Part shown: in pieces, positions 57,722 through 64,000 of the stretch
Layout: every line of letters begins with the position of its first letter
How positions within the stretch are numbered: the first letter of the stretch is position 1
DNA from: Streptomyces sp. JH34
GTDB lineage: Bacteria > Actinomycetota > Actinomycetes > Streptomycetales > Streptomycetaceae
Assembly: GCF_029428875.1 (NCBI RefSeq)
Contig: NZ_JAJSOO010000001.1
Location: 5,986,501-6,050,500, forward strand
Direction of reading: 5' to 3'
Length of the DNA stretch: 64,000 nucleotides
Notes under the pieces: model-generated
The model's database searches: none
What the model was told of the DNA's origin: nothing
The model's input: only the letters and a program-made list of their open reading frames with translations
Translations under genes and position numbers: made by a program

Positions 57722-59314
57722 ATGAACCGCAAGACGCTGGTGCTGCCGGCCGTAGTGGGCCTGCTCGCACCCGTGCTCGCCGCATGTGGCGGGTCGGACG
57801 ACGGGGGCGATGCCATCGTGGTCGGGACGACGGACCAGTTCATCGCCTCGAAGGACAACCCGGCCCCGCTCGACCCGGCCATCGGCTACGAAGCGGGCGT
57901 GTGGAACCTGCTCCGCCAGACCGTGCAGACCCTGACGCACATACCGCGCGGCGGCGGCGAACCGGTACCCGAGGCGGCCGAGAGCTGCACCTTCACGGAC
58001 ACGGAGAACGAGAGCTACCGCTGCACGCTGCGGGACGGTCTCACCTTCGCCGACGGCACCCCCGTCACCCCGGAGGACGTGAAGTACTCCATCCAGCGGG
58101 TCCTCGACATCAAGGACGAGAGCGGCCCCTCCGGCCTGTTCGCCAACATCGACACGATCGAGACCAAGGGTGAGAAGGAGATCGTCTTCCACCTGAGCAC
58201 TCCGGACGCGACGTTCCCGTACAAGCTCGCCACGCCGCCCGCGGGCATCGTCCAGAAGGACAAGTACGGGGCGAAGACGCCCCGCGACGGCTTCCAGATC
58301 GACGGGTCGGGCCCGTACACCATGAAGCCGGAGGTCAAGGACGACCAGGTCGTCAAGGTCGTCTTCACCAAGAACCCGAAGTACAAGGGTGACCTGAAGA
58401 TCCGCAACAAGAAGGTCGAGCTGAACTTCTTCCCCGACGCGGAGGCGATGGGGAAGGCACTCGACGACAAGAAGATCGACATGATGACGCGCAACATGTC
58501 GCCCGAGCAGGCCCAGGGGATGCTGGCGCAGCCCAAGGAGGGCATCAAGCTCACCGAGATTCCCGGCCTGGCCATCAGCTACCTCGCGTTCAACACCGAG
58601 GACCCCGTGGTGAAGGACAAGGGCGTACGCCAGGCCATCGCGCAGGTCATCGACCGCGGCGCCATCGCCAGCAAGGTGTACGGCAGCACGGCCGAGCCGC
58701 TCTACTCGCTGATCCCGTCCGGCATCACCAGCCACACCAACTCGTTCTTCAACAAGTACGGCGAGCCCAGCGTCGCCGCGGCCGCGAAGACCCTGGAGAA
58801 GACCGGCGTCAACACCCCGGTGAAGTTCACCCTGCACTACACGACCGACCACTACGGCCCGGCCACCAAGGCCGAGTTCGAGACCCTGGCGAAGCAGCTC
58901 AACGCGTCGAAGCTGTTCGAGGTCGACGTCAAGGGCACACCCTGGGACAAGTACCGTCCCGCACAGAAGAAGGGCGAGTACGCGGTCTACGGGATGGGCT
59001 GGTTCCCCGACTTCCCGGACCCGGACACCTACATCGCGCCGTTCCTCGACGAGAACAACTTCCTCAACTCGCCGTACACGTCGACCGAGGCGCAGAAGAC
59101 GCTCATCCCGCAGTCCCGCCGCGAGGCGGACCGCAGCGCCGCGACGCCTGCCTTCGAGAAGCTCCAGAACATCGTTGCCAACGACGTCCCGGTGCTCCCC
59201 GTCTGGCAGGGCAAGCAGTACGTCGCCTCGCTCGACGAGCTGACCGGTGTGGAGTGGGCCGTCAACTCCTCGGCGGACCTCCAGCTCTGGGAGCTCGCGC
59301 GCGGCGAGTCCTGA
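57722..59314 (+). CDS. ABC transporter substrate-binding lipoprotein (family 5, peptide type), orphan
   Basis: 530 residues. Lipoprotein signal MNRKTLVLPAVVGLLAPVLA ends at LAAC (Cys20). The SBP_bac_5 fold is seen in YRCTLRDGLTFADGTPVTPEDVKYSIQRV, DGSGPYTM, KGVRQAIAQVIDRGAIASKV and YGMGWFPDFPDPDTYIAPF, like DppA/OppA proteins that bind peptides or other solutes outside the membrane. GAGGGAG precedes ATG 57722. No permease or ATPase gene is nearby, so it must work with a transporter encoded elsewhere or sense a ligand. It follows a 365-bp region with a palindrome. Confidence 0.92.
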   Translation: MNRKTLVLPAVVGLLAPVLAACGGSDDGGDAIVVGTTDQFIASKDNPAPLDPAIGYEAGVWNLLRQTVQTLTHIPRGGGEPVPEAAESCTFTDTENESYRCTLRDGLTFADGTPVTPEDVKYSIQRVLDIKDESGPSGLFANIDTIETKGEKEIVFHLSTPDATFPYKLATPPAGIVQKDKYGAKTPRDGFQIDGSGPYTMKPEVKDDQVVKVVFTKNPKYKGDLKIRNKKVELNFFPDAEAMGKALDDKKIDMMTRNMSPEQAQGMLAQPKEGIKLTEIPGLAISYLAFNTEDPVVKDKGVRQAIAQVIDRGAIASKVYGSTAEPLYSLIPSGITSHTNSFFNKYGEPSVAAAAKTLEKTGVNTPVKFTLHYTTDHYGPATKAEFETLAKQLNASKLFEVDVKGTPWDKYRPAQKKGEYAVYGMGWFPDFPDPDTYIAPFLDENNFLNSPYTSTEAQKTLIPQSRREADRSAATPAFEKLQNIVANDVPVLPVWQGKQYVASLDELTGVEWAVNSSADLQLWELARGES

Positions 59315-59393
59315 CGCGGCATCTCCGGAAGAGGACCGGCGCGGTCCGGGGCCACACGCCCCGGGCCGCGCCGGTCCCGCGTCCAGCCCCGTC

Positions 59394-60065
59394 TCACTGG
59401 GCGCCGGGACGCACCAGCCCGCTCTCGTACGCGTACACCGCGGCCTGTACGCGGTCGCGCAGACCCAGCTTCGTCAGCACGTGCCCCACATGTGTCTTGA
59501 CCGTCGTCTCGCTCACGAAGAGATCGGCCGCGATCTCCGCGTTGGACAGACCGCGCGCCACCAGCTTCAGCACCTCCACCTCACGCTCGGTGAGGGTGTG
59601 CAGGGCGTCGGGGACGGGCTCCTCGCCCGAGGGCAGATGGTCGGCGTACTTGTCGAGGAGCCGGCGCGTGATGCTGGGGGCCAGCATCGCCTCTCCGGCC
59701 GCCACCACCCTGATGGCCTGCACCAGCTCGACGGCGGGCGCGTCCTTCAGCAGGAAGCCGCTGGCACCGGCGCGCAGCGCCTCCACGACGTACTCGTCGA
59801 GGTCGAACGTCGTCAGCACCAGGACCTTCGCCGGGCCGTCCCGCCCGGGACCGGTGATCTGGCGGGTCGCCTCGACCCCGTCCATCCGCGGCATCCGGAT
59901 GTCCATGAGTACGACATCGGGCTGCAGCGCCCGCACCTGATCGATGGCCTGCAGACCGTCACCGGCCTCACCGACCACCGCGATGTCGCCCTCCGCCTCC
60001 AGAATCATCCGGAAGCCGGTGCGCAGCAGTGGTTGATCATCGACGAGCAGGACGCGGATAGCCAC
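59394..60065 (-). CDS. NarL/LuxR-type response regulator, no adjacent kinase
   Basis: 223 residues. The receiver domain has IRVLLVDDQPLLRTGFRMIL (acidic pair), PDVVLMDIRMPRMDGVEATR (phospho-acceptor Asp near 54), VLTTFDLDEY (Thr) and GFLLKDAP (Lys). The DNA-binding HTH is LTEREVEVLKLVARGLSNAE, IAADLFVSETTVKTHVGHVL. All phosphorylation residues are intact. No histidine kinase lies beside it; downstream is a convergent binding protein and upstream, 9 bp away, a RecB-like nuclease gene in the same direction. GTG 60063-60065 is the start. Its target is unknown. Confidence 0.93.
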   Translation of the reverse strand: MAIRVLLVDDQPLLRTGFRMILEAEGDIAVVGEAGDGLQAIDQVRALQPDVVLMDIRMPRMDGVEATRQITGPGRDGPAKVLVLTTFDLDEYVVEALRAGASGFLLKDAPAVELVQAIRVVAAGEAMLAPSITRRLLDKYADHLPSGEEPVPDALHTLTEREVEVLKLVARGLSNAEIAADLFVSETTVKTHVGHVLTKLGLRDRVQAAVYAYESGLVRPGAQ

Positions 60066-60074
60066 GTAATCTCC

Positions 60075-60980
60075 TTAAGGGCCTTCGAGGGCCACCGGCC
60101 GACCGGCCTCGGCCGGCTCCATTCTGCCCTGCACAGCCTCCACGGATCCGGCCGGGCGTACGGTCAGCGGATAGACCGGGGGAGTCCCGCCGAACTCGGG
60201 ACAGACCGCCCGGTGGTCGCACCAGCCGCACAGCTTCGTCGGCCGCGGCCGCCACTCGCCCGTCTCGGTGGCCAGCCGGATCGCCTCCCACAGCGCGAGC
60301 AGCTTGCGCTCCACCCGCTCGAGGTCGGCCGGGACGGGGTCGTACGTCAGCACGTCACCGCTGCCCAGGTAGACGAGCTGGAGCCGGCGCGGCACCACGT
60401 TCTTGAGACGCCACACCACCAGGGCGTAGAACTTCATCTGGAACAGGGCGCCCTCCGCGTACTCCGGCCGCGGCGCCTTGCCCGTCTTGTAGTCGACGAT
60501 GCGGACATCGCCCGTCGGGGCGACGTCGACACGGTCGATCACCCCGCGCAGCCGGAGCCCCGAATCCAGCTCCGTCTCGACGAACAGCTCCCGCTCGGCC
60601 GGCTCCAGACGTGTCGGGTCCTCCAGGGAGAACCACCGCTCCACGAGCCGCTCCGCCTCGCCCAGCCAGCCCGCGAGCCGCTCTCCCGCGGGATCCCCCT
60701 CGAACAGCTCCGTCAGCTCGGGCTTCGACTCCAGGAGCCGGTCCCACTGGCCGGGGATCAGAGCCTTGGCCCTCGGGGCCGTCCGGTCGGCCGCGGGGGC
60801 GTCGAACAGGCGCTCCAGCACCGCATGCACCAGCGTGCCCCGGGTAGCAGCCTCACTGGGCTTCTCGGGCAGCTTGTCGATGACCCGGAAGCGGTACAGC
60901 AGGGGGCACTGCATGAAATCGTTCGCGCGCGACGGCGACAGGGACGAAGGTGGCTGAGGCGGGCGCGGTACGGACGTCAT
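60075..60980 (-). CDS. RecB-like PD-(D/E)XK nuclease (Cas4/AddB-type)
   Basis: 301 residues. LSPSRANDFMQCPLLYRFRV (N-terminal Cys), TRGTLVHAVLERLFD, LRGVIDRVDVAPTGDVRIVDYKTGKAP (nuclease Asp and D-Y-K) and CGWCDHRAVCPEF with three Cys form a RecB-family exonuclease domain with a probable [4Fe-4S] cluster. This is a single-domain actinobacterial protein without helicase; it may act in DNA end processing. The frame is open much further upstream, but family homology begins at ATG 60980. It is upstream of the response regulator and divergent from the site-2 protease gene. No CRISPR genes are near. Confidence 0.88.
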   Translation of the reverse strand: MTSVPRPPQPPSSLSPSRANDFMQCPLLYRFRVIDKLPEKPSEAATRGTLVHAVLERLFDAPAADRTAPRAKALIPGQWDRLLESKPELTELFEGDPAGERLAGWLGEAERLVERWFSLEDPTRLEPAERELFVETELDSGLRLRGVIDRVDVAPTGDVRIVDYKTGKAPRPEYAEGALFQMKFYALVVWRLKNVVPRRLQLVYLGSGDVLTYDPVPADLERVERKLLALWEAIRLATETGEWRPRPTKLCGWCDHRAVCPEFGGTPPVYPLTVRPAGSVEAVQGRMEPAEAGRPVALEGP

Positions 60981-61085
60981 GTCGAAGACCCTACGGCCCG
61001 CCACCGACACCCGGCGGCATACCATCGACCACAGAGCTCGCGCACAGCATGATCGTGGCATAAGCCACCTACCCGGAGGGACCCC

Positions 61086-62336
61086 GTGGACGAGAGCGGC
61101 GACAGCGGGCGCCCGCAGCCCGGCGCAGGGGGCAAGGACCCCGGCACCGGACCGGACAAGGGCAAGCCCCGGCGCCCGGCGGAACCGGGCGGCGGCCTGC
61201 TCATGGGCCGTCCCTTCGGCGTGCCCGTGTACGTGGCCCCCAGCTGGTTCGTCGTCGCGGCCCTGATCACCTGGGTCTTCGGCGGACAGCTCGACCGCGT
61301 CCTGCCGGAACTCGGCGGAGTGCGCTACCTGGTGGCGCTCTTCTTCGCGATCGCCTTCTACGCCTCGGTGCTCGTGCACGAGCTCGCCCACACCGTCGCA
61401 GCCCTGCGCTACAAGCTCCCCGTGCGCCGCATCCAGCTCCAGTTCTTCGGCGGAGTCTCCGAGATCGAGAAGGAGACCGAGACCCCCGGCCGCGAGTTCG
61501 TCCTCGCCTGCGTGGGCCCCCTGCTGTCCCTCGTCCTCGGCGGTCTCTTCTACATCCCGCTCCAGTTCGTCGAGGCGGGCACCGTCCCCGGCGTACTCCT
61601 CGCGGGCCTGATGATCTCCAACCTCATCGTCGCCGCCTTCAACCTGCTGCCCGGTCTGCCCCTCGACGGCGGACGGATGCTCCGCGCCGTCGTCTGGAAG
61701 ATCACGGGCAAGCCGATGAGCGGCACCGTCGCCGCCGCGTGGGTCGGCAGAGGGCTGGCCATCGCCGTCTTCGTCGGCCTCCCGCTGCTCACCCACACCG
61801 GCGCCCTCGGCAACGCCACCGACGACATCAGCGGCTTCGAGACCGTCACCGACGCGCTCCTCGCGGCCATCCTCGCGGCGATCATCTGGACCGGGGCCGG
61901 CAACAGCCTGAGGACGGCCCGGCTCCGCGAACACCTCCCCGACCTGCGGGCCCGCACCCTGACCCGGCGCGCCGTGCCCGTCGAGTCCGCGACCCCCCTC
62001 TCGGAGGCGCTCCGCCGCGCCAACGAGGCGGGCGCACGCGCCCTGGTCGTCGTCGACGGACAGGGCACCCCCAAGGGCGTCGTCCGGGAGGCGGCCATCG
62101 CCGGGGTCCCCGAGCACCGCCGCCCCTGGGTACCGGTCAGCGGCCTGGCCCAGGACCTCACCGACGGCATGAAGGTCTCCGCCGAGCTCGCGGGCGAGGC
62201 CCTCCTCGACCGGCTCAAGGCGACCCCCGCCACCGAGTACCTGGTGGTCGAGGACACCGGTGAGATCTACGGCGTCCTCTCCACCACCGACGTCGAGCGT
62301 GCCTTCATCAAGGCCATGGCCCGTCCCTCCGCCTGA
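61086..62336 (+). CDS. Site-2 protease (M50 family) with CBS domains
   Basis: 416 residues. After a disordered N-terminus (1-38), five to six membrane helices. HELAHTVAALRYKLP gives HExxH in helix 2 (about residue 98), and NLLPGLPLDGGRMLRAVVW gives the third zinc ligand Asp (LDG). Two CBS domains about 285-415 (RRAVPVESATPLSEALRRA, GVLSTTDVERAFIKAM). It cleaves a membrane-bound substrate, perhaps an anti-sigma factor, with CBS sensing a nucleotide. GTG 61086 is preceded by CCGGAGGG. It is 42 bp before trmI, so probably in an operon with it, as in the region upstream of the proteasome genes. Confidence 0.92.
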   Translation: MDESGDSGRPQPGAGGKDPGTGPDKGKPRRPAEPGGGLLMGRPFGVPVYVAPSWFVVAALITWVFGGQLDRVLPELGGVRYLVALFFAIAFYASVLVHELAHTVAALRYKLPVRRIQLQFFGGVSEIEKETETPGREFVLACVGPLLSLVLGGLFYIPLQFVEAGTVPGVLLAGLMISNLIVAAFNLLPGLPLDGGRMLRAVVWKITGKPMSGTVAAAWVGRGLAIAVFVGLPLLTHTGALGNATDDISGFETVTDALLAAILAAIIWTGAGNSLRTARLREHLPDLRARTLTRRAVPVESATPLSEALRRANEAGARALVVVDGQGTPKGVVREAAIAGVPEHRRPWVPVSGLAQDLTDGMKVSAELAGEALLDRLKATPATEYLVVEDTGEIYGVLSTTDVERAFIKAMARPSA

Positions 62337-62378
62337 CGCCCCGGAAAGGGGCCCCCGAAATACCGGTACGCTGTTCAC

Positions 62379-63287
62379 ATGTCCGAACCGACCGGTGCCG
62401 CCCGCCGTCGCGGCCCATTCAAAGTCGGGGACCAGGTCCAGCTCACCGACCCCAAGGGACGCCACTACACCTTCACGCTCGAAGCCGGGAAGAACTTCCA
62501 CACCCACAAGGGTTCTTTCCAGCACGACGAGCTGATCGGTGCTCCCGAGGGCAGTGTTGTCCGTACCACGGGAAACGTCGCCTACCTCGCGCTGCGCCCC
62601 CTGCTCCCCGACTACGTCCTGTCCATGCCCCGCGGTGCCGCCGTGGTCTACCCCAAGGACGCGGGGCAGATCCTGGCCTTCGCGGACATCTTCCCCGGCG
62701 CCCGTGTCGTGGAAGCGGGAGTGGGCTCCGGAGCGCTCAGCACCTTCCTGCTGCGCGCCATCGGTGAGCAGGGCATGCTGCACTCCTACGAGCGCCGCGA
62801 GGACTTCGCCGAGATCGCCCAGCAGAACGTCGAGCGCTACTTCGGCTCGCCGCACCCCGCGTGGGAGCTCACGGTCGGCGACCTTCAGGACAACCTCTCG
62901 GACACCGACGTCGACCGCGTCGTCCTCGACATGCTCGCCCCGTGGGAGTGCCTCGAGGCCGTCTCCAAGGCCCTGGTGCCCGGCGGCATCCTCTGCGCCT
63001 ACGTCGCGACCACGACCCAGCTCTCGCGGACCGTCGAGTCCATCCGCGAGATCGGCTGCTTCGCCGAGCCGCAGCCGTGGGAGTCGATGATCCGGAACTG
63101 GCACGTCGAGGGCCTTGCCGTCCGGCCGGACCACCGGATGATCGGTCACACCGGCTTCCTCGTCACCGCGCGACGCCTCGCGGACGGTGTGGAGCCGCCG
63201 GTGCGCCGCCGGCGTCCCTCCAAGGGCGCCTACGGCGAGGACTACAAGGGCCCCGGCGGCCGAAGCGGCAGCGCGGACCGCGACTGA
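62379..63287 (+). CDS. trmI: tRNA (adenine(58)-N1)-methyltransferase TrmI
   Basis: 302 residues. N-terminal GPFKVGDQVQLTDPKGRHYT, FTLEAGKNFHTHKGSFQHDE; SAM site VVEAGVGSGALSTFLLRAIG (about 108-127), SYERREDFAEIAQQNVERYF; DRVVLDMLAPWECLEAVSKAL with the adenine-site motif; and HTGFLVTARRLADG near the end. It methylates A58 of the T loop in tRNAs. Typical of the actinobacterial proteasome neighbourhood, where trmI lies near ARC/mpa and pup genes. It ends at a strong terminator with a TTT run. Confidence 0.95.
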   Translation: MSEPTGAARRRGPFKVGDQVQLTDPKGRHYTFTLEAGKNFHTHKGSFQHDELIGAPEGSVVRTTGNVAYLALRPLLPDYVLSMPRGAAVVYPKDAGQILAFADIFPGARVVEAGVGSGALSTFLLRAIGEQGMLHSYERREDFAEIAQQNVERYFGSPHPAWELTVGDLQDNLSDTDVDRVVLDMLAPWECLEAVSKALVPGGILCAYVATTTQLSRTVESIREIGCFAEPQPWESMIRNWHVEGLAVRPDHRMIGHTGFLVTARRLADGVEPPVRRRRPSKGAYGEDYKGPGGRSGSADRD

Positions 63288-63302
63288 CCCGCACCACGAG
63301 CC

Positions 63303-63352
63303 GGCGCCGCCGCCGAGTTCCCGGACCGACCCGGGAGCCCGGCGGCGGCGCC
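63303..63352 (+). terminator. Terminator of trmI
   Basis: A 13-bp stem (63303-63315 with 63340-63352) encloses a 6-bp stem (63319-63324 with 63331-63336), followed by TTTGT. It starts 15 bp after the trmI stop. Confidence 0.85.
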
Positions 63353-63483
63353 TTTGTACGGCCACCACGACCCCGCCGTTCCCCTCGGGTGTGAGGTGTG
63401 GCACGATGCTGGCCACCCCCGCCCGCCGACGTCGGTTCGGCAACGCCTCTCCAGGCCTCCAGGAACCACAGGAGACATACCGC

Positions 63484-64000
63484 GTGCAGACCTCCGCGCT
63501 CCCGGACCTCGCGCACACCGCCGCCAAGCCGGTGCACTGGCTCGCCACGGCGACGGCGATGGCCGCCGTGGTCGCGGCCGCGGGCCTGCTCCAGCCCGAA
63601 GCCGCCACCGCCACGGCCTCCGCGTCCGAGCACCGGGTGACCACGCGGCACGGCGGCGCGCCGGCCGCGAAGGCCCCGGACCCTGCGGGCGTCACCTACC
63701 CCCTCGACTGCGGAACCGTCGGGCAGACCGTCGCGGAGAGCGCCCCCGGAGACCTCGACGGGGACGGCGGACCCGAGACCGTGGCCGTCGTCCGCTGTGC
63801 CGCCGGGTCCGGCACCCCGCCCAGCGGCATCTACGTCGTGACACAGCGGAGCGGGGCCGCACCCAGGGTCGTGGCGACCCTGGTGGACCCCGCTCGGAAA
63901 CTCGCCGTCACCGACTTCGCCGTCCGGGACGGCCGGGTCTCGGCGACCCTGCTCGGCTACTCCTCCGAGGCAGTGCCGCGCTGCTGCCCCGACGAGCTGG
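63484..64000 (+). CDS. Secreted protein of unknown function (partial)
   Basis: The frame is open from GTG 63484 to the window edge, at least 172 residues. VHWLATATAMAAVVAAAGLLQPEAATATASA looks like a long N-terminal signal peptide with an n-region of about 20 residues. Mature sequence has YPLDCGTVGQ, APGDLDGDGGPETVAVVRCA and AVPRCCPDEL, with cysteine pairs and a DLDGDG loop like FG-GAP/calcium-binding repeats. GGAGA lies upstream. Most Streptomyces have a conserved secreted protein here, before the proteasome ATPase gene; I do not know its role. Confidence 0.75.
   Translation, partial: MQTSALPDLAHTAAKPVHWLATATAMAAVVAAAGLLQPEAATATASASEHRVTTRHGGAPAAKAPDPAGVTYPLDCGTVGQTVAESAPGDLDGDGGPETVAVVRCAAGSGTPPSGIYVVTQRSGAAPRVVATLVDPARKLAVTDFAVRDGRVSATLLGYSSEAVPRCCPDEL

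Noticed and set aside
60075..60980. Cas4 and a CRISPR system
   Set aside because: The Cys-containing RecB nuclease is Cas4-like, but no repeats, other cas genes or adaptation proteins were found in the window.
61000..63695. Long minus-strand extension upstream of the RecB-like nuclease
   Set aside because: It runs antisense through the site-2 protease and TrmI genes. Nuclease homology begins only at ATG 60980, and the upstream residues form no domain.

Overview
The window is high-GC chromosomal DNA of a Streptomyces. This follows from the codon bias, two chaplin genes, mycothiol genes (mshC and an S-(hydroxymethyl)mycothiol dehydrogenase), a gyl-type glycerol operon with its IclR regulator, and a secreted M28 aminopeptidase very like the S. 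griseus enzyme. It holds about 58 protein genes, one tRNA-Leu(GAG), at least two decayed genes, and many perfect hairpins at gene ends. No transposase, phage gene, integrase, rRNA or CRISPR array was seen.

Layout. 0-5.4 kb: the end of a penicillin acylase-like gene, a NamZ (DUF1343) muramidase, an SDR/acyl-CoA synthetase/TetR operon, and a decayed LysR gene. 5.6-9.4 kb: secreted aminopeptidase, then an acyl-CoA dehydrogenase/APH-type kinase operon. 9.4-19 kb: quinone-oxidoreductase-like gene, two DUF202 proteins, NUDIX, EamA transporter, flavoprotein, ASCH protein, a TTA-containing TPR-like gene, an APC permease, and a molybdenum oxidoreductase with a b-type cytochrome. 19-21.8 kb: gluconate uptake and kinase with a GntR regulator. 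21.9-24.6 kb: mycothiol-dependent formaldehyde dehydrogenase, metallo-beta-lactamase-fold protein, pseudouridine synthase. 24.6-29.3 kb: plant polysaccharide enzymes (two GH43, a rhamnogalacturonan acetylesterase-like SGNH protein, a broken GH51 arabinofuranosidase). 29.3-43.4 kb: tRNA-Leu, M20 peptidase, chaplins, a RecD2-like protein without its ATPase motifs, oxidoreductases, ferritin-like protein, CorA, phosphatase, DUF3090, SCO1664-type protein, MshC. 43.4-53 kb: PAC2 protein, an L-fuconate catabolic pair with its FadR-type regulator, then glpD-glpK-glpF-gylR. 53-64 kb: metH, HAD hydrolase, an orphan peptide-type binding lipoprotein, an orphan response regulator, RecB-like nuclease, site-2 protease, TrmI, and the start of a secreted protein.

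How the genes work together. The most interesting inference joins two separate operons. The SDR/acyl-CoA synthetase/TetR operon and the kinase/acyl-CoA dehydrogenase operon, 7.5 kb apart, carry near-identical TetR-type operator sequences. The four enzyme types match those used for 4-hydroxyacyl-CoA (levulinate-type) catabolism, so I propose one split regulon. Regulator-target pairs can also be read from shared palindromes for the FadR-type regulator and the L-fuconate genes, and for GylR and the glycerol operon. A candidate sigma-BldN promoter precedes the short chaplin gene.
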